Notes: a model not told the origin generated them from the letters alone. Positions 1 to 8,780 are shown, counted from the stretch's first letter. The stretch is DNA of 22,695 bases from an uncultured Collinsella sp. (GCA_900540895.1 UQHV01000026.1:1-22695); one strand, 5' to 3'. Numbers and translations are program-made.

Positions 1-564
1 CCCCCTGTCCTGCTCCGGGCCGTCCCGTTTCCCGGCCTGGGCCGCCGGGGAAGGCGTGTCTTCCCTTCCCAGCACGGCTTCCCCCGTCCCACCGGGCCCT
101 TGCGGCCTCCGGGCGGACGCAGGTCCACGCGCCGTGCCGGATGTTCTCTGCTCCCCTGGCTCTCTTTGTCCCTCCAGGGGGGCGTCCGGGGCATGGGTGG
201 GTCGGGTCTTTTCCCGGCTTCTGTCCGAAGCCCTTTCCCGCTCCGAGGGCCTCCGGTCAGAGGCGGAGCCAGAATGGCCCTCTTCTGCTCCATCGGTCCG
301 GTAGACGATCTCCGCCGGAATAGGGGGCACCGCCAGGGGGCCTGGCTCTCCTTCCAGCGCCTCCGGCGGAAGGACCGCCGGGGCCAGCGGTTGGGCGGCC
401 AGCCTGCCGATCTCCCGGGCCGAGACTGGAAGCCCGCCCTCCCGGTTTGGCGCCTTTGGTCCCGCCGCGCCGGGGGCGGTCCGGGCCTGCCCCTCCGGCC
501 CAGTGGATTCTTCCCGCAGGTCCGGTCCGGCAGGTCTCTGCGCCGCCGGCTCCGCCGGAGCGCT
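1..564. other. compositionally distinct segment, possible chimeric contig end or foreign insertion
   Basis: The reading frame of the RGG protein continues through this segment, but base and codon use change sharply near 564. Purine-rich GGA/GGG/CGG/AGA/AGG codons appear, and the protein becomes Pro-, Glu- and Ala-rich with no Gly-Arg repeats. I cannot place the junction to better than a few codons. It could be a misassembly, a prophage or other insertion edge, or a real unusual C-terminus. Confidence 0.5.
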
Positions 565-1467
565 CTTGCCGCGGAAGCCGCCGCCGTTGCGGCCGCCACG
601 GTCGCCGCCACGACCGCCGCGGTCGTTACCACGGTTGCCGCCGAAGCCGCCACGGTTGCCACCGCGATCGCCATAGCCACCACGGTTGCCACCAAAGCCA
701 CCGCGACCGCCACGGTCGCCGCCACGGTCACCAAAGCCGCCGCGGCCACCGCGATCGCCACCGCGACCGCCACGGTCGCCGCCACGGCCACCGCGATCAC
801 CAAAGCCGCCGCGACCGCCACGGTCGCCGCCGCGGCCACCACGGTCGTCACGGCCGCCGCGAGGACCGCGGTCCTCGTCCAGGCCCATGGCGACGAGCGG
901 AGCGATAACCTTATCGAGAGCGGCCATCAGCTCGGTGGCCTCCTCGTAAGAAAGCTCGGGCAGGAGCTTCTCCTTCTTGTTGGCAAGCTCGACCAGGCCC
1001 TCAGCGGCATCCTCGGCAGCGAAGACAACGATCTTGCGCATATCGCCCTCGGCGTCGTCGATGCGGCCGACCAGATCGGCAGCCTCGGCCTCGGCCATCA
1101 GGCCATCGAGCTCACGAAGGCGCATGCCCAGCAGGTCGGACATTTCCTTCTGCTCCATCTTGGGCTTGAGGTCAAGAAGCTTGATGGCGCGCTCGATGTT
1201 CGCCATGCGCTCGGCCTTGGCCTCCTCCTCCTTGGAAATAGCAAAGCGACGGCTACGCAGCAGGCGGGCGGCCTTCTGCATCTTGTCCATCAGCTCTTCG
1301 TCATCGTAATCAACGGCGGCCTCGACAACCTCGGCCTCCTCCTCGGCGGAAACCTCGTCAGCAGCCTCAACCTCGGCAGCTTCGGTCTCCACGGTCTCGA
1401 CTGCCTCGACCTCGGCAGTCATGGTCTCGTTCTCGGTCTCGTTCATGATCTCTTCGTTCTCGGACAT
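1..1467 (-). CDS. MarR-like winged-helix protein with RGG-rich tail (3' end outside window)
   Basis: This is an open frame of 489 codons with no stop before the left edge. The ATG at 1467 follows an AAGGAG site 5-6 bases upstream. Residues 1-55 are very acidic (Glu-rich). Residues ~60-195 look like a MarR-type winged helix: a helix-turn-helix around QKEMSDLLGMRLRELDGLM, then a wing-like segment ending in GDMRKIVVFA, then two helices. Residues ~200-300 are an Arg-Gly-Gly/Asp-Arg-Gly-Gly low-complexity tail of the kind found in RNA- and nucleic-acid-binding proteins. From residue ~302 the sequence becomes Pro/Glu/Arg-rich, with different codon use (many GGA, CGG, AGA and AGG), and I recognise no domain there. 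The MarR resemblance is by pattern only. A role in DNA or RNA binding is inferred. The tail beyond residue 301 may be an assembly chimera. Confidence 0.75.
   Translation of the reverse strand, partial: MSENEEIMNETENETMTAEVEAVETVETEAAEVEAADEVSAEEEAEVVEAAVDYDDEELMDKMQKAARLLRSRRFAISKEEEAKAERMANIERAIKLLDLKPKMEQKEMSDLLGMRLRELDGLMAEAEAADLVGRIDDAEGDMRKIVVFAAEDAAEGLVELANKKEKLLPELSYEEATELMAALDKVIAPLVAMGLDEDRGPRGGRDDRGGRGGDRGGRGGFGDRGGRGGDRGGRGGDRGGRGGFGDRGGDRGGRGGFGGNRGGYGDRGGNRGGFGGNRGNDRGGRGGDRGGRNGGGFRGKSAPAEPAAQRPAGPDLREESTGPEGQARTAPGAAGPKAPNREGGLPVSAREIGRLAAQPLAPAVLPPEALEGEPGPLAVPPIPAEIVYRTDGAEEGHSGSASDRRPSERERASDRSREKTRPTHAPDAPLEGQREPGEQRTSGTARGPASARRPQGPGGTGEAVLGREDTPSPAAQAGKRDGPEQDRG
568..870 (-). 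repeat. RGG/DRGG-coding low-complexity repeat
   Basis: About 100 codons made almost entirely of Gly, Arg and Asp, with occasional Phe, Asn and Tyr. They are arranged as reiterated GGRGGDRGG and GGFGDRGG modules. Arg is encoded only by CGT/CGC and Gly by GGC/GGT, which matches the body of the gene upstream but not the segment downstream of it. Confidence 0.85.
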
Positions 1468-1619
1468 GAGACTCCTTCTTGGCCCTCTCGGGCATCATCG
1501 CCCCATTCGCGGGGCCCGTCGCGCACTCTTTGCGCTTTAAACATTCATGCCTCTCGGCAAAACGTCCATTAGTTTATGGTGTCGCCATCCAATCTAGCTG
1601 CAGAATCTATGTGCACACA

Positions 1620-3035
1620 TTAATGCGACATGTGTGACTCGCGACGAGCGTACACCAGCGACGCCACGAACCCGACCACGGCAATTACAGCCGCTACACG
1701 CACGGCAGCTGCAAATCCAATCGCCTGGGCAACGTCGATCGCAGCGCCAGCGACGCTGGCAGCCGCCGCAGAACTCGAGAGCAGACCGATAAACAGCGAC
1801 GGGCCAAACGATGCGGCAATCATGTTCCACGTGTTAAGCAATGCCGTTCCGTGAGGATGTTCAGCGGCAGGTAGCGTCTCCAAGCCGGCCGTTTGCGAGG
1901 GGCTCAGCACCAAACCGACTCCGGCATACACCACAACGGTCAGCGCCACGACGACGCCGATGTTCATGCTTGCCGCCGTCATCGAGATGGCAGTCTGCCC
2001 CACGGCAATCAGGGCAAAACCGACCGGCAGCAGCGGCCATGCGCCACGGGCGTCCATCACGCGTCCGCCCACAATCGAGGTCACGGCGTTGCAGGCAATC
2101 GCCGGCAAAATGAGCAAGCCCGCAATAAGTGCGGTCATGCCGTATGCGCCCTCAAAATAGAGCGGCAACAAAACGCTCATCGAGAACGTCGTCATCATCG
2201 ACACCACCACAAGCAAACACGCAGGCCAAAAGCGAAAGCTCGCCATGGGACGCACGTTAAGCACCGGATGCTCGAGCTTGAGCTGACGGGCCGCAAACAG
2301 GCCGAGCAGCACAATGGCGGCGAAAAGCGCCACGATGCCGGCAATCAGATTGGTCGAGAACTCGCCTACGGAATACACAAATGCCGTAATGCCGGCGGCG
2401 AGCAAAACAACCGACAGGATATCAAGCGTGGTGTTCGAGCGCTCTCCGACATTCTGAACAAGCTTAACGCCCGCCGCAGCGACCACAATGCCGCCCACCA
2501 GCGGCACTACGAACACCGCCCTCCAGCCAAATAACGTGCACATAAGACCGCTAATCACGGGTCCAAACGCCGGTCCTAGCGTAATGCAGGCGCCGCCCAG
2601 GCTCAGATACAAACCGAGCTTCTCGCGCGGGGCGCAAGACAGCACCACGTTCATCATGAGCGGGAACAAGATGCCCGATCCCGCAGCCTGCAAAATACGA
2701 CTTGGCAGCAAAACGCTAAACGACGGAGCGACCAGGCACAGGACTTCGCCGGCGACCATGCATCCGCATGCGAAAAACAGCAGCTTGCGCGTCGAGAAAC
2801 GGCCGGACAGGAAGGCCATGATGGCCGTAAAAATCGACGTCATGATCATGTAGCCCGAGACGAGCCACTGTGCCGTGGTGGCACTCACCGAAAAGGCTGC
2901 CATAATGTCGTGCAACGCCACGTTAATGATGTTCTCGTTAAACGCGGCAACAAAGGCTGCAATATACATTACGACGAGAATCGCCGCAGAGGCCGATGGC
3001 GTTACTTGAACTTGTTGCTGAGATTTGCTCCCCAT
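1620..3035 (-). CDS. MFS drug-type exporter, DHA2-like
   Basis: A 471-residue, very hydrophobic protein of the major facilitator superfamily. Its length and continuous hydrophobic segments fit the 14-helix DHA2 (drug:H+ antiporter) group. The first helix ends with the typical NENIINVALHDI, followed by the amphipathic TTAQWLVSGYM. A cytoplasmic loop contains SGRFSTRK, the GRxxxRK-like motif A of the family. An R-I-L-Q-A-A-G-S-G-I-L-F-P motif (helix 4 to 5 region) is also typical. The ATG at 3035 was chosen because GAGGAAGG lies 6 bases upstream; the open frame extends farther back without another good site. Export of a toxic compound is the family expectation; the substrate is unknown. It is divergent from the deformylase-like gene at 3241. 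Confidence 0.88.
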   Translation of the reverse strand: MGSKSQQQVQVTPSASAAILVVMYIAAFVAAFNENIINVALHDIMAAFSVSATTAQWLVSGYMIMTSIFTAIMAFLSGRFSTRKLLFFACGCMVAGEVLCLVAPSFSVLLPSRILQAAGSGILFPLMMNVVLSCAPREKLGLYLSLGGACITLGPAFGPVISGLMCTLFGWRAVFVVPLVGGIVVAAAGVKLVQNVGERSNTTLDILSVVLLAAGITAFVYSVGEFSTNLIAGIVALFAAIVLLGLFAARQLKLEHPVLNVRPMASFRFWPACLLVVVSMMTTFSMSVLLPLYFEGAYGMTALIAGLLILPAIACNAVTSIVGGRVMDARGAWPLLPVGFALIAVGQTAISMTAASMNIGVVVALTVVVYAGVGLVLSPSQTAGLETLPAAEHPHGTALLNTWNMIAASFGPSLFIGLLSSSAAAASVAGAAIDVAQAIGFAAAVRVAAVIAVVGFVASLVYARRESHMSH

Positions 3036-3240
3036 GCATTTCCTTCCTCTTGGAACGACAGTCGCATCGCCCCAGAGGAACGGTCCAGGGCGAAAAATGA
3101 GCCCTAGACTTACGCCAGACGCCGTACACGACGAATCTGGCAACATGGTCCAACATCGAAAGATTGTAACGCGGACGCACAGCTTTCCTTCCGCGCTATT
3201 ATTAAAAGTCCACGAAAGCATAAGACATGAGGAGCCCGCC

Positions 3241-3651
3241 ATGATTAAGCCCATCATGAAATCCGAGTTCTTTTTGCGTCTGCCTTCCGAAGACGCGGGA
3301 CCCGACGATGCCGCAACCGGGCAGGATCTCCTGGATACACTCCACGAGCATGAGCGCGAGTGCGTGGGCCTCGCCGCCAACATGATCGGCGTGCGCAAAC
3401 GCATCATCTGCGTAAAGGACGGCAACAGGACACTCCTGATGTACAACCCTCAAATTCTTGAGCAGGTCAATGCCTATCAGACGAGCGAAGGATGCCTCTC
3501 GCTGACCGGCGAGCGTCCCTGTACCCGCTATCGCCGCATTAAGGTTGAGTATTTGGACGAGAACTTCGTTCACCGCATCAAAAACTTCTCGGGCTACACC
3601 GCCGAGATCATCCAGCACGAAATCGACCACTGCAATGGCGTCGTGGTTTAG
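3241..3651 (+). CDS. short peptide-deformylase-like protein
   Basis: A 136-residue member of the peptide deformylase fold, shorter than the usual ~150-180. Deformylases are metal enzymes that remove formyl from the N-terminal Met of new proteins. Motif 1 is GLAANMIG (residues 43-50), where the conserved Gln is Met48. Motif 2 is EGCLSL with metal-ligand Cys85. Motif 3 is QHEIDH with His126, catalytic Glu127 and His130. Metal site and general base are therefore intact but the oxyanion Gln is replaced. I recall a short deformylase-like clade in Clostridia with the same AANMIG pattern; that is unverified. The start at 3241 follows GAGGAG at a suitable distance. The LysR gene begins 36 bases downstream on the same strand, so the two are probably co-transcribed. 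True deformylase activity is uncertain. Confidence 0.85.
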   Translation: MIKPIMKSEFFLRLPSEDAGPDDAATGQDLLDTLHEHERECVGLAANMIGVRKRIICVKDGNRTLLMYNPQILEQVNAYQTSEGCLSLTGERPCTRYRRIKVEYLDENFVHRIKNFSGYTAEIIQHEIDHCNGVVV

Positions 3652-3687
3652 GCCACCTGCCAAAATGAGGGTACCGGAGGCCTCCCT

Positions 3688-4611
3688 ATGGATATCAGCC
3701 GCTTTGGCGAATTCGCCATCTTAGCGCAGTCACGCACGTTTCTTGATGCGGCGGAACTGCTTTTCATGTCGCAATCAACCCTCTCCAAGCACATCATGGC
3801 AATGGAGCACGAACTCGGCTGCAAGCTCATCGATCGAAGCCAGCGCCACGTAACACTCACCGCGCAAGGTGAAGCGCTCCTCCCCTATGCGCAAAAAATT
3901 GCGACGCTTCAGCACCGCTATCTTGCCGCCATTCAAATAGGCGCAGGTGAGCCGCTCGAGCACCTCACCGTAGGTTCTATCCCCATTATGGCCCCTTATG
4001 GGATCACGGACGCCGTCATCGATTTTCAGCAGGCGAACCCCTCATATTCTGTTGAGCTCATCGAGGGCGAGGGCGACACACTCAAGCGTATGCTCCTGCA
4101 CGAGGACATTGACCTGGCCTTCATCCGTGACAGTGGCGCCATCGAGCCGGAGTTCAAAAAGATTCCCTTTACGACTGACCGGCTCGTGGCCGTCCTTCCG
4201 CTCGACCATCCGCTCGCCGAACGTGACACCGTCGAGATAGACGACCTTATCGACGAGAATTTCCTCATGCTTCCCCAAGGCTCGTTCGTAAGCGAGCTCG
4301 TCCTTTCCCTTTGTCGCGAAGCTGGATTTGGCCCACGCGTTACGTTCACCGGCAAACGAGCCGAGAACATCATCTCTCTTGTCGCACGCGGCGCCGGCGT
4401 CTCATTCCTCATGCGCAAGCCGGCGGAATCGCTTGCCAGCGGAAAGGTAGCCCTGGTGCCGCTTGAGCCCGCGACGACCTCCGAGGTCAGGCTCTACCTC
4501 AAGCGGAACGCCGCGCACTCGCAGGCGGTCGTCTCGTTCATCGGCTTCCTCCCCTACCGTCAGCTCCTGCAGGGCGACCGTGCGTCTTCCACCGCGGCAC
4601 GACCGTCATAA
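3688..4611 (+). CDS. LysR-family transcriptional regulator
   Basis: A 307-residue protein with a standard LysR layout. The N-terminal winged helix-turn-helix spans residues ~1-60 (FLDAAELLFMSQSTLSKHI, then LIDRSQRHVTLTAQG). A linker helix follows, then a periplasmic-binding-like effector domain from ~90 to 290, with VGSIPIMAPYG at its first strand and RLVAVLPLDHPLA further on. The ATG at 3688 has GGAGG seven bases upstream. It is convergent with the PTS gene at 4735-6177, separated by a bidirectional terminator. It could regulate the neighbouring ceramidase-like/PTS operon, whose promoter region contains a LysR-type T-N11-A dyad (9897-9913). That link is inference from proximity only. Confidence 0.9.
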   Translation: MDISRFGEFAILAQSRTFLDAAELLFMSQSTLSKHIMAMEHELGCKLIDRSQRHVTLTAQGEALLPYAQKIATLQHRYLAAIQIGAGEPLEHLTVGSIPIMAPYGITDAVIDFQQANPSYSVELIEGEGDTLKRMLLHEDIDLAFIRDSGAIEPEFKKIPFTTDRLVAVLPLDHPLAERDTVEIDDLIDENFLMLPQGSFVSELVLSLCREAGFGPRVTFTGKRAENIISLVARGAGVSFLMRKPAESLASGKVALVPLEPATTSEVRLYLKRNAAHSQAVVSFIGFLPYRQLLQGDRASSTAARPS

Positions 4612-4673
4612 TCCCCGCTGCTCCACAACCGCAGACTTGTGTCCGCAAACACGCTGACAACGGCACAAAACAC

Positions 4674-4714
4674 AAATATGCCTCGGGCGGCACGTCGCCG
4701 TCCGAGGCATATTT
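4674..4714. terminator. bidirectional rho-independent terminator
   Basis: A 17-bp stem (4674-4690 with 4698-4714) with a single G:T mismatch and a 7-base loop. A-tracts on the left and T-tracts on the right give a U-run in both directions. It lies between the convergent lysR-type gene and the PTS gene and probably ends both transcripts. Confidence 0.85.
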
Positions 4715-4734
4715 AGTTAAAGTGCGCAGACAGA

Positions 4735-6177
4735 CTAGTCCACCGAGATGTTGAGCGCCTTACCGCCCTCGTCCTTCCTGGCACCGATCGCCATAGCGGC
4801 GACAAGAGCCAGAACGAAAGCGACCACACCGGAGATGACAAGGCCGATAAAGCCCGTGTCGATGCCGGCAGGGTTAATAAAGCTCGGGAAACCGAGCGGG
4901 CCGGAGGCACCGAAGGCATAGAGTTTGGCACCCATGAGGCCGGCAATGGCACCGCCTACACCAGCGGAAATAAAGGTTGCCCACATAAGACGCTTACGCG
5001 GCAGCAAGATGGCGTAAAGCGCAGGCTCGTTGACACCGAAAATCGAAGAGACAAGGGCGGGAATGTTGACGGCAGCATTTTCCTCGGAGTCCTTGGTTCG
5101 GATGACCATGCCAAGCACAGCACCGGCGATGGCACAACCGCCTGCATACACGAGCGGGTTAATGAGGTCATAGCCGTAGGTTGCGACATCGAGAAACCAC
5201 AGCGGGATGATACCCCAGTGCAGGCCGAACATGACGAGCAGGCTCCAGAACGTGCCGATGACGAAGCCGGCGATGGCGGGCTGGAAGTTGATGAGCATCA
5301 AGATGATCTGGGCAACGATGTTGGAGAGGACCGTCATGACCGGACCGACCACAAGCAGGCCAAGGATGCCGCAAATGAGGAGCGTCAGGATGTTGGAGAA
5401 GAACGAGCTCACAAGCGCGGGCAGCGCGTTAGAAAGGGCCTTGTGCACCTTGGAGGCAATCCAGACGATAAAGATCGCAGGCAGAATCGTCGATGAGTAA
5501 TTCTGCATGATCAGCGGGATGCCAAAAATATCACCGTAGACATTGGACTCGAAGACCGTGCCGGCGCCGAGCGTGTAGAGCGGATCTCCGCCCATAAGGG
5601 CAACGAGCGTCGGGTAGACGAGGATACCACCGAGCGCCATTCCCATAACGGGCTTAAGTCCGAACTTCTTGGCCGACGTCCAGCCAATGATTAGCGGAAA
5701 GTAATAGAAGACCGAATCTCCGATTGCCGAGAGCGTCACATACGTATTGCTGTCCTTGGCAAGCCAACCGGCAACCGTGCAGAGCGCGAGCATCGACTTG
5801 ATAAAGCCACCGGCCATAAGCACGCCAAGAACCGGTTGCAGAATCTCGGAGATGATGGCCAGCAGACGCGAGAATGGATCGCCCTTTTTGACGTCGTCGC
5901 CTTCATCGATATCGAGTGCGGGTTTGGAGTCGAACCCGCCAATCTGAACAAGGTCGTTGTAGACGGCCTCGACAGTGGCACCAATCACGACCTGATACTG
6001 TCCGCCGGCCTGGATGACGTCAACGACGCCCTTCGTCGCCTTAAGCTCATTGGTCTGGGCGAGCGATTCATCCTTGAGGTGGAAGCGGAGACGCGTAATG
6101 CAGTGGCTCACGTCTAACACATTGTCTCGACCACCGACCTTTGTGATGATTTCATCGCAAAGCTTCTGGTATTTCAT
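4735..6177 (-). CDS. PTS sugar permease, EIIBC of the glucose/beta-glucoside/sucrose superfamily
   Basis: A 480-residue membrane permease that takes up and phosphorylates a sugar with phosphate from EIIA/HPr. The EIIB domain is N-terminal (residues 1-~75), with the phospho-accepting Cys26 in HCITRLRF. EIIC follows from ~105 with about ten hydrophobic segments and GVNEPALYA (about 381-389), the counterpart of the family GITEP signature. There is no EIIA domain, since the protein ends shortly after the last helix, so EIIA must come from another gene. The ATG at 6177 follows AAGGAG six bases upstream; the long upstream open frame has no such site. It is the last gene of the minus-strand cluster, 193 bases after the second ceramidase-like gene. 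The sugar cannot be told from sequence alone. Confidence 0.92.
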   Translation of the reverse strand: MKYQKLCDEIITKVGGRDNVLDVSHCITRLRFHLKDESLAQTNELKATKGVVDVIQAGGQYQVVIGATVEAVYNDLVQIGGFDSKPALDIDEGDDVKKGDPFSRLLAIISEILQPVLGVLMAGGFIKSMLALCTVAGWLAKDSNTYVTLSAIGDSVFYYFPLIIGWTSAKKFGLKPVMGMALGGILVYPTLVALMGGDPLYTLGAGTVFESNVYGDIFGIPLIMQNYSSTILPAIFIVWIASKVHKALSNALPALVSSFFSNILTLLICGILGLLVVGPVMTVLSNIVAQIILMLINFQPAIAGFVIGTFWSLLVMFGLHWGIIPLWFLDVATYGYDLINPLVYAGGCAIAGAVLGMVIRTKDSEENAAVNIPALVSSIFGVNEPALYAILLPRKRLMWATFISAGVGGAIAGLMGAKLYAFGASGPLGFPSFINPAGIDTGFIGLVISGVVAFVLALVAAMAIGARKDEGGKALNISVD

Positions 6178-6370
6178 GGAATTCTCCTTTTTCTGAGCGG
6201 GGTATAGCATCGATTTCATGCCTCCGTAGTCGACGTGGGAGGGCAAGGAACCCGCTTCCCCCTTTGAAATCCGCGGACGCACGTACGCCCGGGATGGGAA
6301 ACGGCAGAGAAGATGGAAGATGCCGATCACATGGCAGCGAGCCTCATTGGCCCATGTCACGCAATCAGGT

Positions 6371-7489
6371 CTACAGACGCGAATCTGCTGCGCCGAGAAG
6401 TCTCGTCGTCTGGCAGAACTTGTCACACAGACGTTCCGGTTCGCCCTGGGGAATCTGAGTACGCTCGGTCTCAAAGGAGAGGCCGTACTCGCGTGCCGGA
6501 AGGAAATACTCGAAATAGCCGTTGGTGTAACCGCAAACTATTCCCTCGACCGGGCATTCGCGCTTCATGCGAATACCCAAGTCGCTGCCGAGCTCACTCG
6601 GGAACACAAAGAGATGCAGGCCGCCCAAACTGATGACGGCACACTTAAGCGTGAGCGAAAAGTCGTCATGGGCAACGGTGTGATAGAACGTCTGAGGCTC
6701 GATGCGGTCGAGAACGACCTCGCGATCGAGCTTGATCTGGGAAATCGCCTCGGCAAGACCGGTCGAAACGCGCTCGACCTCGGGAATGCCGCGTCCCTGA
6801 CGAAAATTGCGGTCGCTACAGTCGCCAGCAGCACCGACGACCATGGCCGGATAGTAACCAAGACTCTGAGCGAGCTTTTTGCCGGTAAGACCGGCGAGTT
6901 CGCTCGTGAGCTCCGTGCAGTCGGGTCCGACGCAAGCGGAATGCACCGCCCAGTTCACAAAGCCCGCAAATGGCTTGCCTTCGGTATCGAAGAACGATAC
7001 GACAATGACCTCATTGTCGGCGAGTTCACCTGGGATGATGCGGTTGTCGTAGAAACCGGTGATGACTTTTTTGCCCATGCGGCAGGTCGCAGGTCGCGCG
7101 TTGGCGCGGCACTCTTCGAAGCATTGACAGATGGTATCGAGGAACCAGCGATAGTAGTCCTCGTTGAATTTTCCCGTCCACCAGCTGCGATGGTAGGCGA
7201 CGATCGAAGTGTGGTCGTGCGTCGCGGAGAGCAGAACGCAGTCACGGTCGATTCCGTAGCGCTCGGCGAGCATCGTCTTAACCTCCTCGGCCATGCCCTC
7301 CTCAAACTCGAGAACATCGGCGTTGAAGAGAAAAACTTCGCGGTCGTCCTGTTGGAAAAGAATCGCGTTGGCGAAGACGTCGTCATGGACGCCTGTCGCA
7401 GGCTCCAGACGGTTGGGGAGGTTGCGGTATCCGATTAGATAGATGTCGCCTTGCGGGGTAATCTTGCGGCGTGCATGTCCGATATTCAT
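6371..7489 (-). CDS. neutral/alkaline ceramidase-like hydrolase, copy 2
   Basis: A 372-residue protein resembling the N-terminal catalytic domain of neutral/alkaline non-lysosomal ceramidases (zinc amidases). Visible motifs are SATHDHTS with His91 and His93 (zinc-site region), NWAVHS with His183 (second zinc His), GAAGDCSD with Ser225 at the catalytic-serine position, FPSE near 310 (acidic zinc ligand) and GYTNGYFEYFLP (late Tyr motif). There is no signal peptide, so it is cytoplasmic, unlike secreted ceramidases. The start at 7489 was chosen because AAAAAGGAG precedes it. An ATG at 7510 overlaps the previous stop (ATGA) but has no site. It follows copy 1 by 17 bases and is clearly in the same operon. 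True ceramide hydrolysis is not implied; the substrate may be an amide or ester of a phosphorylated sugar brought in by the PTS. Confidence 0.8.
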   Translation of the reverse strand: MNIGHARRKITPQGDIYLIGYRNLPNRLEPATGVHDDVFANAILFQQDDREVFLFNADVLEFEEGMAEEVKTMLAERYGIDRDCVLLSATHDHTSIVAYHRSWWTGKFNEDYYRWFLDTICQCFEECRANARPATCRMGKKVITGFYDNRIIPGELADNEVIVVSFFDTEGKPFAGFVNWAVHSACVGPDCTELTSELAGLTGKKLAQSLGYYPAMVVGAAGDCSDRNFRQGRGIPEVERVSTGLAEAISQIKLDREVVLDRIEPQTFYHTVAHDDFSLTLKCAVISLGGLHLFVFPSELGSDLGIRMKRECPVEGIVCGYTNGYFEYFLPAREYGLSFETERTQIPQGEPERLCDKFCQTTRLLGAADSRL

Positions 7490-7506
7490 GCAAGTTCTCC
7501 TTTTTG

Positions 7507-8754
7507 TCATGCCGCGTTTAAAGCGGCAAGGATGGTTTGAAGGAGGCGCTCATGGGAACCGGCGGCGAAGCCGGAGTTCATGGCCTCATAGGTGATTTTC
7601 TCGTACGCATCGGGGGCCGGCAGATACTTTTGCCCTCCGTTGACAAGCGTGGCAAAGAGCACGGGGCAGAATCGGGCGGCGCGCACGACGGCGCCAAACG
7701 AGCTCGAAACCTCGGGCTGGATACCAACGAACTCGACATTTCCCAGCCGAAGTAAATAGACCCTCGTACGCTGTTCGCCTGCCGCATGAAACCCATAAGT
7801 TCGATGCGGGGCCAATGAGCAGAAGTCGGCGCGCGTCTGGGCGGGCAAAAGGACGTCGACCGTGCGAGCATCGACGCCGATGGCATCGTCCTCACGCGCC
7901 GCACGGACGGCCTCAATCAACGCATCGCTCATAGCGCGACCCTGTCGATGCAGCATGCGATATCCACTCTCGTGAGCATCTAACGTTTGCTTCGCCCCGG
8001 TCGAATCGAACGCAACGGTTACGGCGCGCTCCGCCGGACTCTGATCCCCCGCGGCACCGGGTAGCAGCAACACGACTCCGCCCAATTCGCGCTCGAGAGC
8101 CATGGCGGCAAAGCCAAAGAGGTCCCCGCTCACCAAGCGCTTCCCCTGAGAATCGTGCGATCCGTCGAGCACGGAAGACTGGACATCAGCCGTCGCAAGT
8201 ATGGCAACGAGCCCGCCCTCGGCATCCCTCGCGACAAGTATGGGCATCGCGTGGTCGGCAAACCCCTTGGGGTCTACTCCCAGCCACCAGCCGGCCGGCG
8301 TCTCAATGTCGCGGTTAACGTTCACAGGACAGTAGCCCTCCGCCGAGGCGAGCGTGACAGAGCGAATGCCCGCAACCGCCTGCTCAACGGCCGCGCGTGT
8401 CGCGGCGATGAGCGCGGCACGATAGCGCTCATTTCGATCGCGGGCATCGGTGTCGGCCAGATGCCCAGGGGTGCGCACGTGAGGCGCAGAAAACGTGTGG
8501 GTCGGGACCACCCAAGAAAAGGCGCCGTCGCAATTGGAGACATCCTTGACAACCTCACGCAGATCGACGAGTAGGGCCGGAGCGATCGAGGTAACCTCAA
8601 GTGAAAGGATGCAAGCGCGCCGCCCCATCCCTTCGACCACGAAGGCACGGGCAAAGATTTCATGACGGAGTGCGTCGAAACCGTCGAACGGCAATACGTC
8701 CTCTAAGTTAATGGCCACCCGGGCGGCTCCGGCCTTCATCTCTCCCTTATCCAT
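7507..8754 (-). CDS. neutral/alkaline ceramidase-like hydrolase, copy 1
   Basis: A 415-residue paralog of the next gene, same fold family. It shows VVPTHTFSAPH (His86, His92), VSGDLFGFAA, PGAAGDQSP with Ser239 at the nucleophile position, IQPE (acidic ligand position), LVNGGQKYLP, and the family-typical tail YEKITYEAMNSGFAAGSHERL. The second zinc His expected after the VARDAEGGLVAILA strand is absent: the segment reads TADVQSS, so Asp190 or Gln192 occupies that place. The active site may be modified. No signal peptide is seen. The ATG at 8754 has AAGGAGG nine bases upstream. It lies 26 bases after the amidohydrolase gene and 17 bases before copy 2. The substrate is unknown. Confidence 0.78.
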   Translation of the reverse strand: MDKGEMKAGAARVAINLEDVLPFDGFDALRHEIFARAFVVEGMGRRACILSLEVTSIAPALLVDLREVVKDVSNCDGAFSWVVPTHTFSAPHVRTPGHLADTDARDRNERYRAALIAATRAAVEQAVAGIRSVTLASAEGYCPVNVNRDIETPAGWWLGVDPKGFADHAMPILVARDAEGGLVAILATADVQSSVLDGSHDSQGKRLVSGDLFGFAAMALERELGGVVLLLPGAAGDQSPAERAVTVAFDSTGAKQTLDAHESGYRMLHRQGRAMSDALIEAVRAAREDDAIGVDARTVDVLLPAQTRADFCSLAPHRTYGFHAAGEQRTRVYLLRLGNVEFVGIQPEVSSSFGAVVRAARFCPVLFATLVNGGQKYLPAPDAYEKITYEAMNSGFAAGSHERLLQTILAALNAA

Positions 8755-8780
8755 GGCGAACGCCCTCCTTTATCTGTCGC

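Noticed and set aside
568..870. Periodic repeat that could suggest a CRISPR array
   Set aside because: The periodicity is codon-based (GGC CGT GGC GGC) with no unique spacers and keeps one reading frame.
100..1572. Long plus-strand open frame rich in Ala and Thr opposite the RGG gene
   Set aside because: It is the antisense shadow of the Gly-Arg repeat. It has no ribosome binding site, and the minus frame has MarR-like content and a strong site.
1614..1636. Small hairpin CACACAT/ATGTGTG at the end of the MFS gene
   Set aside because: The stem is short, includes coding bases and has no U-run, so termination there is not supported.
6320..7438. Long plus-strand open frame across the ceramidase-like gene
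   Set aside because: It is antisense to a gene with recognisable catalytic motifs and has no site or homology.
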